Shown: positions 16,111 through 25,040, counted from the stretch's first letter. The stretch is 46,832 bases of DNA from JBAXGW01 sp037139195 (GCA_037139195.1 JBAXGW010000033.1:1-46832); one strand, 5' to 3'. Notes: generated from the sequence alone by a model not told the origin. Translations and numbers: made by a program.

Positions 16111-17187
16111 ATGGAATCATTCGAAAACTCAGCAACTACTTCAATCAGTGCACTTGGTGAATTTGGACTTATCGACCATCTTACAAAAAACATTACTATA
16201 CATAACAAATCTACAAAATTAGGTGTTGGCGACGACTGCGCAATTGTAGCATATCCAAAAAATGAAATATTGATTTCTACTGATATTATGGTGGAAGATG
16301 TGCATTTCGACCTAACTTATACTCCATTAAAGCATTTGGGTTATAAAGCGGCTATGACAAATTTCTCCGATATTTGCGCAATGAATGGTATTCCTAAGCA
16401 AATTACCATTGGAATTGCTTTATCAAGTAAGTATTCTTTAGAGGCAGTTGAAGAAATTTATGCAGGAATAATTTTAGCTTGCAATAAACACAAAGTAGAT
16501 ATTGTTGGTGGCGACACTACATCGAGTAAAAAAGGTCTTTTTCTTAGTATTACAGTTATTGGCGAGGCTAAAAAAAATACAGTTGCATTCAGAAATGGAG
16601 CTAAAGAAAACAATTTGATTTGTGTTACTGGAGATTTAGGCGCTGCCTTTATGGGACTACAAATACTTGAACGTGAAAAACAAGTATTTCTTGCAGCACC
16701 TGGCACTCAGCCCGATTTAGAAGGCAAAGATTATATCCTCGAGCGCTTTCTTAAACCTGAAGCTCGACTCGATATAATTGCAAGCTTTGAAAAAATTGGT
16801 CTTGTCCCAACTTCTATGATAGATATTTCTGATGGATTGGCTTCTGAACTACTTCATATTTGCAAAAGCTCTGAAAAAGGCTGTACTATATATGAGGAAA
16901 AAATTCCTATCGACCAATTAACATACGAAACAGCAAGAGAATTTAACCTCGACCCTACAGTTTGTGCATTAAATGGAGGAGAAGATTACGAATTGCTTTT
17001 TACTATCGACCAAAAAGATTATGAAAAAATTAAAACCGACCCAAATATCACTGTTATCGGTTTTATTTCTGAAAACAAAGATGCCTGTAATTTAATTTCT
17101 AAATCAGAAACTATACATCCGCTTACTGCTCAAGGATGGAACCACATGCGTAATAATGATAATGAACAAAATGCGAGCTTAAACTAA
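16111..17187 (+). CDS. thiL: Thiamine-monophosphate kinase ThiL
   Basis: ThiL phosphorylates thiamine monophosphate to the active cofactor thiamine diphosphate. The 358-residue protein shows the family order: GEFGLIDHL, GVGDDCA (residues 38-44, Mg-ATP binding), ISTDIMVEDVHFD, GYKAAMTNFSDICAMNG, VGGDTTSS and, later, SMIDISDGLASELLHIC and GGEDYELLFTI. The start at 16111 is preferred over 16072 because the promoter box and the usual N-terminus both agree. It is followed after 4 bp by the unknown gene at 17192. Confidence 0.95.
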   Translation: MESFENSATTSISALGEFGLIDHLTKNITIHNKSTKLGVGDDCAIVAYPKNEILISTDIMVEDVHFDLTYTPLKHLGYKAAMTNFSDICAMNGIPKQITIGIALSSKYSLEAVEEIYAGIILACNKHKVDIVGGDTTSSKKGLFLSITVIGEAKKNTVAFRNGAKENNLICVTGDLGAAFMGLQILEREKQVFLAAPGTQPDLEGKDYILERFLKPEARLDIIASFEKIGLVPTSMIDISDGLASELLHICKSSEKGCTIYEEKIPIDQLTYETAREFNLDPTVCALNGGEDYELLFTIDQKDYEKIKTDPNITVIGFISENKDACNLISKSETIHPLTAQGWNHMRNNDNEQNASLN

Positions 17188-17191
17188 AGCT

Positions 17192-18637
17192 ATGGAACGC
17201 GAAAATCTAAGTACACGGAATAAAGCACTATACATAAACCTCAACAATTCTATTTATGGCTCTTTTGCTGAAATAGGTGCTGGACAGGAAGTAGCTCGAA
17301 ATTTTTTTCAAGCGGGTGGTGCTTCTGGAACTATTGCAAAAACTATTTCTGCTTACGACATGACTTTCAGCGATTCCCTTTACGGAAAGTCTAAGACTGG
17401 CAGATATGTTGATGAGGAGCGTTTAACAAAAATGCTCAACAACGAATATCAAGTTATTACCGATTTACTTTGTGCTGAAAAAAATAATGAAACTCGCTAT
17501 TTTGCATATTCAAATACGGTGGCTGCTATTAATTTTAAGAAAGATAATTATAGCCATGGTTGGATGGGCATGAAGTTTCAGCTAGAACCCAATTCTGAAC
17601 CCAATGAAATACTTGTTCATGTTGGTTTATTAGAGAAAGATAATTTGCAACAGCAACAAACAATTGGTATTTTGGGCGTTAATCTTATTTATGCTTGCTA
17701 TTATTACTGGAAAAATATTGATTGGTTTATAAAATCATTGCTAGATGAACTTTCAATTGACCGAGTTGAAATAAACACCATTCGGATTAAGGGTCCTCAA
17801 TTTGAAAATGTTGACAATCGATTGCTTAGCGTTAAATTGGTTAAATTTGGGATGACGGATGCTACTGTTTTCGATAGTAAAGGCAATATTCAAATGCCAG
17901 CCGACATGCTATATAAGAAAAATGTATTGGCTCTTCGTGGAAGTTTCCGCCCAATAACCTATGTGGGAATTGACATGATGAAAACTGGCTTTTCTCTTTT
18001 CAAAAAGGATGTTGCTTATACAAAGGAAAATACAGTTGTATTAAGTGAATTGACTCTTAACAATCTTTTACAAGAAGGCGAAGTAGATGAACAAGATTTT
18101 CTGGATAGAGCAGATATACTTTGCGGCATGGGACAAAACGTAATGATTTCAAATTTCAGAGAGTATTATAAATTAGCAAGCTATTTTTCTCGCTTTAAAA
18201 TTCAAGAACTACGACTTGTTACTAGCTCGCTAACTCTTGTTAATATTCTTGATGAAAATTATTATTCAAATTTAAAAGGTGGAATTTTAGAAGCTTTTGG
18301 AGCTTTATTTTTGAAAAATGTTAAACTTTATATTTATCCTGCATTACAAACGAACAGTAATGAATTACTTCAGCTCAATAATATTAAGGTTAATAATAAT
18401 TTGAAGTTGCTATTGCAATATTTAATTGACAACAAGAAACTTGTGGATATTAATAATGCAAATATTGAGAAGCTTTCGATTTTTTCGCATGTTGTACTTC
18501 AAAAAATTAAAAATAACGAAGCCGATTGGGAAGAGATGGTGCCAATGTACATTGCCGAACAAATTAAATTAAAAAAATTATTTGGCTATAATTTAAAGGA
18601 AAGCAAAACTAGAAAAATAGGATGCAAAAAACACTAA
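17192..18637 (+). CDS. Conserved protein of unknown function, 481 residues
   Basis: I do not know a proven function. The N-terminus carries a striking conserved stretch, FAEIGAGQEVARNFFQAGG followed by SGTIAKTISAYDMTFSD, which I recognise as the signature of a soluble protein family of about 480 residues in diverse bacteria; automatic names for it vary and should not be trusted. There is no signal peptide or membrane helix. Later segments include VEINTIRIKGPQFENVDNRL and the paired MGQNVMISNFREYYKLASY. It is co-transcribed with thiL (4-bp gap) and the dehydrogenase gene, whose possible upstream start overlaps its 3' end. Confidence 0.8.
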   Translation: MERENLSTRNKALYINLNNSIYGSFAEIGAGQEVARNFFQAGGASGTIAKTISAYDMTFSDSLYGKSKTGRYVDEERLTKMLNNEYQVITDLLCAEKNNETRYFAYSNTVAAINFKKDNYSHGWMGMKFQLEPNSEPNEILVHVGLLEKDNLQQQQTIGILGVNLIYACYYYWKNIDWFIKSLLDELSIDRVEINTIRIKGPQFENVDNRLLSVKLVKFGMTDATVFDSKGNIQMPADMLYKKNVLALRGSFRPITYVGIDMMKTGFSLFKKDVAYTKENTVVLSELTLNNLLQEGEVDEQDFLDRADILCGMGQNVMISNFREYYKLASYFSRFKIQELRLVTSSLTLVNILDENYYSNLKGGILEAFGALFLKNVKLYIYPALQTNSNELLQLNNIKVNNNLKLLLQYLIDNKKLVDINNANIEKLSIFSHVVLQKIKNNEADWEEMVPMYIAEQIKLKKLFGYNLKESKTRKIGCKKH

Positions 18638-18642
18638 ATCCA

Positions 18643-19596
18643 ATGACTAATAGGATACTTTTTATTGATACAGCCCATCCTATTTTGAAAGATGAATTAG
18701 AAAAAATGGGCTTTCAATGCGATTATTTTGGTAATTATAAAAGAGTTGATTTCATCAATTGTATTAACGAATATTTTGGAGTAATTATAAGAAGTAAAAT
18801 AACTCTCGATAAAGAAATTCTAAGCAAAGCAGAAAATTTGAAATTTATTGGTCGCTTAGGAGCTGGAATGGAAAGTATAGACCTTGAGTATGCTACAGAA
18901 AAAGGTATAAAGTGCTTAAGTACTCCCGAAGGAAATAGAAATGGCGTGGGAGAGCAAGCAATAGGCATGTTAATTAGCCTAATGAATAATGTGGTAACAG
19001 CAAACAATCAAATTAAAAATGGCATTTGGCTTAGAGAAGAAAACAGAGGTATAGAAATTTCGGGCAAAACTATTGGAATAATTGGCTATGGAAATATGGG
19101 AAGTTCCTTTGCTAAAAAGCTTGCTGGTTTTGATGCAAATGTAATTGCTTATGACAAATACAAAACAAACTATTCCGATGCTTATGTAAAGGAAACATCA
19201 CTTGAAGAGCTTTTCGAAAAATGTGATATAGTAAGTATTCACGTTCCATTAACAGAAGAAACTCGCTATATGGTTTCAGAAAAATTTATTTATTCATTCA
19301 AAAAACCTTTTTATCTAGTCAACACTGCTCGTGGACCTGTTGTTAATACAATAGATTTAGTAGAAGCCTTAAAATGCAAAAAGATTTTGGGGGCTGCACT
19401 TGATGTTATTGAATATGAAGAAACTTCTTTTGAAGTAATTAAAGGCGATTCTTTGCCATCTGCTTATCAATATCTTTGCGATTCGTGCAATGTAGTACTA
19501 ACACCTCATATTGCTGGTTGGACACACGAGTCTCTGAGAAAACATGCAGAAGTGATGATTGAAAAAATTAAATCAGAACTTAGCAAAAAAGTCTAA
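18643..19596 (+). CDS. D-2-hydroxyacid dehydrogenase, phosphoglycerate dehydrogenase-like
   Basis: This 317-residue cytoplasmic enzyme has the Rossmann motif GYGNMG (148-153) and the catalytic set of the D-isomer-specific 2-hydroxyacid dehydrogenases: Arg230 (NTARGPVV), Glu259 (DVIEYE) and His289 (TPHIAGW). Length and the lack of an ACT domain resemble short SerA forms and glycerate or hydroxypyruvate reductases; the substrate cannot be fixed. I prefer ATG 18643 (MTNRILFID); an ATG 21 bp upstream would overlap the preceding gene. Its stop codon lies inside a terminator hairpin. Confidence 0.9.
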   Translation: MTNRILFIDTAHPILKDELEKMGFQCDYFGNYKRVDFINCINEYFGVIIRSKITLDKEILSKAENLKFIGRLGAGMESIDLEYATEKGIKCLSTPEGNRNGVGEQAIGMLISLMNNVVTANNQIKNGIWLREENRGIEISGKTIGIIGYGNMGSSFAKKLAGFDANVIAYDKYKTNYSDAYVKETSLEELFEKCDIVSIHVPLTEETRYMVSEKFIYSFKKPFYLVNTARGPVVNTIDLVEALKCKKILGAALDVIEYEETSFEVIKGDSLPSAYQYLCDSCNVVLTPHIAGWTHESLRKHAEVMIEKIKSELSKKV

Positions 19597-19633
19597 ATAA
19601 GTCATATTCTTTTGAATCATGATTTATTTAGAC
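19591..19633 (+). terminator. Hairpin overlapping the dehydrogenase stop codon
   Basis: GTCTAAATAA at 19591 pairs with TTATTTAGAC ending at 19633; the stem continues to about 19 bp with one G-U pair and one bulged C around a TTTT loop. It is followed by CTTTATATTTGTT. The stop codon TAA sits in the first arm. It probably ends the thiL operon. Confidence 0.65.
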
Positions 19634-19691
19634 CTTTATATTTGTTGCCTCAACCTCTGAAGATCAAATCTGTTTAGCCTTTTTTACTACT

Positions 19692-19958
19692 CTATTTAGT
19701 TTGACGACTAACTGTTCTCGTTTGAGGATTCTTGTTTTTTTCAACCGGTTTTGCTCTATTTTTATCATAATTTGTAGCGTTCTCGGTAGTTTTAGCTTTT
19801 TGACTAACCTGAGGTTTGTCTTTGCTTTGTACCTTTTTTACAGGTGAAGCTTCCTTTCTTACAGCCTTTTTTACAGGAGTTTGAACGTTTTGCGCCTGTA
19901 ACACATTGAAAAATAACACAAGAGTTATTACTGAGACATACATTGCTATTTTTTTCAT
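19692..19958 (-). CDS. Small exported lysine-rich protein
   Basis: From ATG 19958 this is an 88-residue protein with a clear signal peptide (MKKIAMYVSVITLVLFFNVLQAQ). The 65-residue mature part is low-complexity, with repeated VKK, KPQ, KPVEKNKNPQ and TRTVSRQTK, and is very basic and probably disordered. A longer reading from 20045 is rejected because a -7 box lies at 20001-20008. The function is unknown; cell-surface or nucleic-acid contact is possible. The gene is alone, between two plus-strand operons. Confidence 0.7.
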   Translation of the reverse strand: MKKIAMYVSVITLVLFFNVLQAQNVQTPVKKAVRKEASPVKKVQSKDKPQVSQKAKTTENATNYDKNRAKPVEKNKNPQTRTVSRQTK

Positions 19959-20000
19959 ACTAATTATTTTTAATTTATTTTTATTTAATAAATATCGTGC

Positions 20001-20008
20001 CAAAGTTA
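20001..20008 (-). promoter_or_regulatory. -7 box for the small exported protein
   Basis: On the minus strand TAACTTTG is an exact TAnnTTTG match about 43 bp before ATG 19958. A TTTG is seen 25 bp further up, slightly too far for a standard -33 box. Confidence 0.45.
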
Positions 20009-20039
20009 GTTTACTGAGTTCGATAAGAGGAAACAAATA

Positions 20040-20071
20040 TTGCATAATATCATGCTTTTTTGTTAATTTTG
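20040..20071 (+). promoter_or_regulatory. Promoter of the MscS gene
   Basis: TTG (20040-20042) and TAATTTTG (20064-20071) are separated by 21 bp, a good match to the Bacteroidota promoter. ATG 20097 follows 25 bp later. Confidence 0.6.
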
Positions 20072-20096
20072 CAGAAATATAAAAGAAGATTTTTTT

Positions 20097-21344
20097 ATGA
20101 AAGAATTAGTTCATTCGTGGTTACGTTCAACAAATATTGATTCAAATTATATTGCAATTTTTCGTGATTTGATAATAGTATTAGGAATTTTGATTGTTGC
20201 ATATTTAATTAATTTTATTGTTAAAAAAATCATCGTTGTAACTCTTCATGGTTTTGCAAAACGCTCTAAAACTACTTGGGACGACTTTTTATTTGACAGA
20301 AGAGTTTTTCAAAGACTATCTCATCTTGCTCCAGCAATTGTTATTTATTTTGCATTTCCTCATTTTTTCCCAGAAGAAAAGGCACTGCTATACATAACTG
20401 AAGTAGCAGCTAAGGTTTATATGCTGTTCACAGTATTACTTTCACTTGATTCATTTCTATCAGCACTTCACGATATTTATCAAACGCTAGATATTTCAAA
20501 AATTCGTCCGATAAAAGGATACATTCAGGTTGGAAAAATTGTAATTTATATTGTTGGTTCTATTTTTGCACTTTCTATTTTGCTAAATAAATCGCCAATG
20601 TATCTTTTAACAGGTCTTGGAGCTCTAACAGCTGTATTATTGTTGGTATTTAAAGATGTTATTTTAGGATTTGTTGGAAGCATACAACTTTCAGCTAATG
20701 ATATGATTAGACCAGGCGATTGGATTACAATGTCAAAGGCTGGTGCTGATGGAACTGTAGTAGAAATAAATCTTACAACCATTAAAGTTCAGAATTGGGA
20801 TAAAACAATTACAACTATACCAACTTATAATTTAATTACAGATTCTTTTCAAAACTGGCGTGGAATGCAAGAATCTGGAGTTAGAAGAATTAAAAAATCA
20901 ATTTTAATTGATTCAAATACCGTTAAATTTTGCAATGATATTTTATTAGATAAATTTAAAAATATTCAACTAATTACTTCATACATAGAAAGTAAAAAAG
21001 AAGAAATAAAAAATTATAATTCAGAAAATAATATCAATACCGAAGTTTTGGCTAATGGCAGAAGACAAACAAATATTGGAATTTTTAGAGCCTATTTAGA
21101 GGCTTATTTTAAAGCTAACGAAAAAATTAATCAGGAAATGACCGTATTAGTGAGGCAATTAGAACCTGTTGAAAAAGGTCTTCCTATTGAATTTATTTTA
21201 TACAGTAATATTCAAGACTCAACTGGCTATGAATCTTTACAAGCTGACATTTTCGATCATATTTTAGCTGTTTTACCAGAGTTTGAGTTGTCGTTATTTC
21301 AAAATCCTACTGGAAGAGATTTTCAATTAATTGTAAACAAATAG
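20097..21344 (+). CDS. MscS-family mechanosensitive channel, YbdG-like
   Basis: This 415-residue inner-membrane protein has about five helices: near 22-44, 70-90, 97-118, 145-163 and the pore-lining one at 165-195 (MYLLTGLGALTAVLLLVFKDVILGF). A beta domain follows with the MscS-type NDMIRPGDWITM and GADGTVVEINLTTIKVQNWD. The long C-terminal cytoplasmic part and the N-terminal arrangement match the YbdG/miniconductance branch, which lets solutes out during hypo-osmotic shock. It stands alone with its own promoter. Confidence 0.92.
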   Translation: MKELVHSWLRSTNIDSNYIAIFRDLIIVLGILIVAYLINFIVKKIIVVTLHGFAKRSKTTWDDFLFDRRVFQRLSHLAPAIVIYFAFPHFFPEEKALLYITEVAAKVYMLFTVLLSLDSFLSALHDIYQTLDISKIRPIKGYIQVGKIVIYIVGSIFALSILLNKSPMYLLTGLGALTAVLLLVFKDVILGFVGSIQLSANDMIRPGDWITMSKAGADGTVVEINLTTIKVQNWDKTITTIPTYNLITDSFQNWRGMQESGVRRIKKSILIDSNTVKFCNDILLDKFKNIQLITSYIESKKEEIKNYNSENNINTEVLANGRRQTNIGIFRAYLEAYFKANEKINQEMTVLVRQLEPVEKGLPIEFILYSNIQDSTGYESLQADIFDHILAVLPEFELSLFQNPTGRDFQLIVNK

Positions 21345-21385
21345 TTTTTTTATATTTAATCTTTCATAAAGATAGTTGAAAGCTG

Positions 21386-21393
21386 TATTTTTG
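21386..21393 (+). promoter_or_regulatory. -7 box for the MlaE/MlaF operon
   Basis: TATTTTTG is an exact TAnnTTTG match 19 bp before ATG 21413. The -33 region is weak (TTTC at 21362-21365). Confidence 0.45.
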
Positions 21394-21412
21394 TGAATAT
21401 AAATAATGCAAA

Positions 21413-22153
21413 ATGAATGTTTTAAATAATATTGGCGAATACTTTTTACTATTAAGCAAAGTATTCCAAAAACCCGAACGTAGGTCAATCTATTGGAAGC
21501 AAATACTTCGAGAAATTGAAGTGCTTGGTATTGAGTCGCTTGGAATAACAATGATTATTTCTGTTTTTATGGGAATTGTTATTGCTATTCAAACAGCCGA
21601 AAATATTCATAATCCACTAATTCCCATGTATTTAATTGGCTTCACAACAAAGCAATCGATGATACTTGAATTTTCTCCAACAATTTTAAGTTTAATATTA
21701 GCAGGAAAAGTTGGCTCTAGAATTGCATCAGAAATTGGAACAATGCGTGTAACAGAGCAAATTGATGCCCTTGAAATTATGGGAGTTAATTCAGCTGGCT
21801 TTCTTATTTATCCTAAAATAATTGCTTCATTGATGATTAACCCTGTGCTTGTGATAATAAGCATGTTTGTTGGCATTTTAGGAGGGTGGAGCATTTGCAT
21901 TTTTTCGGATGTGGTATCTTCCGCCGATTTTATTTATGGGGCACAATTTGAGTTTAAAACTTTTTACGTAGTTTATGCTCTTATTAAAACGCTAGTTTTT
22001 GCTTTTATTATAGCTTCGGTTTCTTCTTATTATGGCTATAATACAAAAGGAGGCGCATTAGAAGTTGGTCAATCTAGCACAAGAGCCGTTGTTCATTCTA
22101 GCATTGCTATACTTTTCTTCAATTTAATTCTAACTCAACTCTTTTTAATATGA
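21413..22153 (+). CDS. MlaE-type ABC transporter permease
   Basis: This 246-residue inner-membrane protein has the MlaE/YrbE layout: an amphipathic start (LLSKVFQKPERRSIYWKQILREIEVLGIESL), then about five helices, with the conserved GFTTKQSMILEFSPTILSL, GKVGSRIASEIGTMRVTEQ and DALEIMGV. It works with the ATPase encoded next, with which it shares a 4-bp overlap, to move phospholipids between the membranes. The substrate-binding MCE protein (MlaD) and periplasmic parts are not in the window. Confidence 0.93.
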   Translation: MNVLNNIGEYFLLLSKVFQKPERRSIYWKQILREIEVLGIESLGITMIISVFMGIVIAIQTAENIHNPLIPMYLIGFTTKQSMILEFSPTILSLILAGKVGSRIASEIGTMRVTEQIDALEIMGVNSAGFLIYPKIIASLMINPVLVIISMFVGILGGWSICIFSDVVSSADFIYGAQFEFKTFYVVYALIKTLVFAFIIASVSSYYGYNTKGGALEVGQSSTRAVVHSSIAILFFNLILTQLFLI

Positions 22154-22902
22154 TAGAAGTAAAAGGATTAAATAAAACCTTTGCTGACAAACAAGTGCTA
22201 AAGGACATAAATATTACATTAGAAAGAGGGAAAACAAATTTAATAATTGGTCAAAGTGGTAGCGGGAAAACTGTATTATTAAAAAGTTTGGTAGGACTTC
22301 ACGACGTTGATACTGGTGAAATTCTTTACGATGGCCGCGTTTTTAATAAAATGGATTTCTATGAACGAAAAGAAGTTCGCAAAGAAATAGGAATGCTTTT
22401 TCAGGGTAGTGCGCTCTTCGATTCTTTAACAGTTGAAGAAAATGTTATGTTTCCGCTTACTATGTTTTCAAACATGTCGAAAGCAGAAATGAGAGAAAGA
22501 GCTAATTTGTGTTTAACCCGAGTAAATATTATAAATTCAAATAATTTAGCTCCTTCAGAAATAAGCGGTGGTATGCAAAAACGCGTGGCAATTGCACGAG
22601 CTATTGCGATGAAACCAAAATATTTATTTTGCGATGAACCCAACTCTGGATTAGATCCTAAAACTGGAATCCTTATAGATGAATTAATTAAAGAATTAAC
22701 CGAAGAATATCAAATGACAACCGTTGTGAATACACACGACATGAACTCTGTTATGGAAATTGGCGATAAAGTAATTTATATTTATAAAGGCGAAAAATGG
22801 TGGGAAGGCACAAAAGAAGAAATTTTACATACTCAAAATAAAGAACTAAACGATTTTGTTTTTGCAACTTCTTTTTTGAAAGCATTTAAAGCTAGCCAAT
22901 AA
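22150..22902 (+). CDS. MlaF-type ABC transporter ATP-binding protein
   Basis: This 250-residue ATPase has Walker A GQSGSGKT (34-41), the Q-loop GMLFQGSALFDSLT, signature SGGMQKR (139-145), Walker B YLFCDEP (158-164) and the switch histidine in VNTHDM. The SGGM signature and the Q-loop are those of the MlaF/Ttg2A branch. It powers the permease encoded just upstream. The pair should drive lipid trafficking that maintains the asymmetry of the outer membrane. Confidence 0.94.
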   Translation: MIEVKGLNKTFADKQVLKDINITLERGKTNLIIGQSGSGKTVLLKSLVGLHDVDTGEILYDGRVFNKMDFYERKEVRKEIGMLFQGSALFDSLTVEENVMFPLTMFSNMSKAEMRERANLCLTRVNIINSNNLAPSEISGGMQKRVAIARAIAMKPKYLFCDEPNSGLDPKTGILIDELIKELTEEYQMTTVVNTHDMNSVMEIGDKVIYIYKGEKWWEGTKEEILHTQNKELNDFVFATSFLKAFKASQ

Positions 22903-22982
22903 TGTGTTGAATGCCAATGTTCTAATTATGTTTTCACATGATTAAAAAAACCTTTTAATTTATCAAAACTAGAAAATTTATT

Positions 22983-23474
22983 ATGACTGAACCAAAATAC
23001 ATTAGACCAAGTTGGGACGATTACTTTTTAGAAATAGCTGATACAGTTGCTAAACGAGCAACATGTGACAGAGGAAGAAGCGGATGCGTTATTGCCCGAG
23101 AAAAGCAAATATTGGTAACTGGCTATGTTGGTTCTCCTACTGGACTTCCACATTGCGATGAGGTGGGACATCAAATGAAACAAGTTGTTCATGAAGATGG
23201 AAAAGTTACAAACCACTGTGTACGTACGGTTCATGCCGAACAAAATGCAATTTGCCAAGCTGCAAAAATGGGAATTGCACTTAATGGCGCAACCTTATAT
23301 TGCCGAATGACGCCTTGCCGAACATGTGCAATGCTAATTATCAATTGTGGCATAACCCGAGTGGTATGCGAAAAACGCTACCATGCAGGACTTGAATCTG
23401 AAGAAATGTTTAAAATGGCAGGCGTTGAATTGGTAATTGTTAATGATGAGGTGGTTAAGTACGATAATCAGTAG
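22983..23474 (+). CDS. dCMP deaminase-family protein, ComEB-like
   Basis: This 163-residue protein is a zinc-dependent deaminase: HAE (84-86) supplies a zinc ligand and the catalytic glutamate, and PCRTC (Cys112, Cys115) supplies the other ligands. The first third, RPSWDDYFLEIADTVAKRATC, and VGSPTGLPHCDE match the dCMP deaminase/ComEB group, which makes dUMP for thymidylate synthesis. The extra cysteine-histidine cluster (CDE, CDRG) fits the second structural zinc of this group. Monocistronic. Confidence 0.92.
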   Translation: MTEPKYIRPSWDDYFLEIADTVAKRATCDRGRSGCVIAREKQILVTGYVGSPTGLPHCDEVGHQMKQVVHEDGKVTNHCVRTVHAEQNAICQAAKMGIALNGATLYCRMTPCRTCAMLIINCGITRVVCEKRYHAGLESEEMFKMAGVELVIVNDEVVKYDNQ

Positions 23475-23566
23475 AGTTATTGATTTTCTTGGTATTCAAC
23501 AAAACACAATTGATTTGTTGTGAGCTTGAAGAAGTTTTTGAAATAATTTATAGGAATAAATTTATT

Positions 23567-23899
23567 TTAATTTCTATTGATTTCTTGCATAAATCGTTTA
23601 ATATCAGCATCCGAAATATTGTCTTTTTCATTTTTATCGTATATCGACATTAAAAAAAGTTCTTGGTCTACAATAAGAACATAAGAAATTATTCTGGCTC
23701 CTCCACTTTTTCCTTTTCCTTTAGAAGATATTGCCATGCGAACTTTATAAAGATTCTTCCCAATCAGGGTTCCACTAGTGGGATTTTGAATTAATTCTTC
23801 TCGTAATTTTATCAAATCAGATTTTATCGACTTGTATTTTTTAGCAAGATGCTTAACCTCTTTATTGAAATTGTCCGTTGGAATTATTTTAAAGTTCAT
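23567..23899 (-). CDS. RelE/ParE-family toxin
   Basis: This 110-residue basic protein has the RelE-fold pattern: an N-terminal strand (FKIIPTDNFNKEVKHLAKKYKS), a helix, then the family's core IGKNLYKVRMAISSKGKGKSGGARIISY and LFLMSIYDKNEKDNIS. RelE-type toxins cut mRNA on ribosomes, or gyrase is targeted in the ParE branch; which applies here is not decided. It overlaps the 3' end of the antitoxin gene by 11 bp, which is usual for such modules. Confidence 0.9.
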   Translation of the reverse strand: MNFKIIPTDNFNKEVKHLAKKYKSIKSDLIKLREELIQNPTSGTLIGKNLYKVRMAISSKGKGKSGGARIISYVLIVDQELFLMSIYDKNEKDNISDADIKRFMQEINRN

Positions 23900-24116
23900 T
23901 TAGTAAGTCATCAAAAGAGTTAGGCTTTTTCTTTCCTTCTTTAATCAAAGACAATTCATTAAAAGCATTAACAAGTCCATCAAAAAAGTTTTTTTTATTT
24001 TTCAATTTTTCAAGACAATCTAAATCTTTTTGTATTTTTACCCAATCTCGCATAGGAAGAAGTACCGCATTTTTATGCCCGCTGGTATCAGTTATATACT
24101 GTATGTTAAGCCCCAT
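23889..24116 (-). CDS. Antitoxin of the RelE-type module
   Basis: This 75-residue acidic protein comes first in the operon. Its N-terminal half (IQYITDTSGHKNAVLLPMRDWVKI) resembles the DNA-binding beta-alpha fold of Phd/YefM-like antitoxins, and the acidic C-terminal tail (NSFDDLLNEL) would wrap round the toxin. It probably represses its own promoter. Its position in front of the toxin supports the call more than the sequence does. Confidence 0.8.
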   Translation of the reverse strand: MGLNIQYITDTSGHKNAVLLPMRDWVKIQKDLDCLEKLKNKKNFFDGLVNAFNELSLIKEGKKKPNSFDDLLNEL

Positions 24117-24152
24117 TTTTGCTATTATTTAATTTGCAATAGTTATCAAGTG

Positions 24153-24184
24153 CAAATTTAACATAAACAACAACTTAAAACAAA
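24153..24184 (-). promoter_or_regulatory. Promoter of the toxin-antitoxin operon
   Basis: On the minus strand TTTG (24181-24184), 20 bp, then TAAATTTG (24153-24160): a full match to the Bacteroidota promoter. The antitoxin ATG begins 37 bp downstream. Confidence 0.65.
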
Positions 24185-24306
24185 TAATTTTTCGCTAGTG
24201 TGCTTCGCAACAATTTAATAATAACAACGATTGAAGTGCATGACGCTACTCCGCTTCTAACCAAAAATAATATTAATAAATTTAACTGGCAATAACAAAA
24301 TAATTG

Positions 24307-24314
24307 TAATTTTG
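24307..24314 (+). promoter_or_regulatory. Possible -7 box for the gene at 24359
   Basis: TAATTTTG matches TAnnTTTG and lies 44 bp before the ATG. No -33 box is evident. Confidence 0.35.
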
Positions 24315-24358
24315 GCAATATTGTGTTTGTTAATTTTTTGTAATATGGGAAGTAAGTT

Positions 24359-24886
24359 ATGAATGTTATTTTAATAGATGTATTTGTGTCTTTTCAAGAC
24401 GATTTTAGTTATGCTTCTTTGATATTACCTCTTTTTTTTATCTTTTTAGGACTTGGGATTTGGAGTTTTAGAGAAGAATTATGTTTGCTAAATATTAAAG
24501 AAAAAACTAATTATGTTGATATTATAAAATCTGAGTCAATCTTTGAAATGAAAAACATGATTAAGCTTGGTAGTGTTTTATCATTGCTTTTTGGTTTAAT
24601 TATTTTATTTATTTATGTTAAACCTCAATTAGATACATTTTATAATAATCATATAAAGGAATCAAAGATAAAAATTGGGCGTATTAGTTCTTTAAACAAC
24701 TCTATTTTATATAATAGAAACTATATATATATTAAAATCAACAATGAGGATTTTGCATTTATTACTGATAAACCTTTTGAAAAAATATACTTAGATGTCG
24801 GTGATTCTGCAAAAATTAAATATAATATATCAAAAGAAAATAACAGACAAATAAATACAGTATTTGAATTAGAAGTGGTTAAATAA
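24359..24886 (+). CDS. Hypothetical membrane protein, 175 residues
   Basis: I do not recognise a family. The protein has two hydrophobic helices (about 18-36, SLILPLFFIFLGLGIWSF, and 67-87, LGSVLSLLFGLIILFIYV) with a short cytoplasmic loop. A soluble domain of about 85 residues follows, whose strands (RISSLNNSILYNRNYIYIKI) and DVGDSAKIKYN end resemble an OB- or SH3-like beta barrel of the kind that follows membrane anchors. Base composition is unusually AT-rich. It follows a toxin-antitoxin module but has the other orientation, so a connection is doubtful. Confidence 0.65.
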   Translation: MNVILIDVFVSFQDDFSYASLILPLFFIFLGLGIWSFREELCLLNIKEKTNYVDIIKSESIFEMKNMIKLGSVLSLLFGLIILFIYVKPQLDTFYNNHIKESKIKIGRISSLNNSILYNRNYIYIKINNEDFAFITDKPFEKIYLDVGDSAKIKYNISKENNRQINTVFELEVVK

Positions 24887-25009
24887 AAAACGAATTAGCA
24901 TTTCGCAGAATATTTTATTAAACTGGTATTTATTAACAGTCCAAAGTATATGTGGGTCTTCCCAATTCAATCATCGCTCTTACTTTTCACGAAAAAACGC
25001 TTCTCTAAC

Positions 25010-25040
25010 TTGCATGTTTTCAAAATTTCATGTAGGTTTG
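25010..25040 (+). promoter_or_regulatory. Promoter of glyS, implying a leaderless mRNA
   Basis: TTG (25010-25012), 20 bp, then TAGGTTTG (25033-25040). This is a full match to the Bacteroidota promoter, yet it ends only 4 bp before the glyS ATG at 25045, so the transcript would begin at or next to the start codon. Confidence 0.6.

Noticed and set aside
23497..23520. Terminator between the dCMP deaminase gene and the toxin gene
   Set aside because: CAACAAA and TTTGTTG form only a 7-bp AT-rich stem with a 10-base loop and no good T tract.
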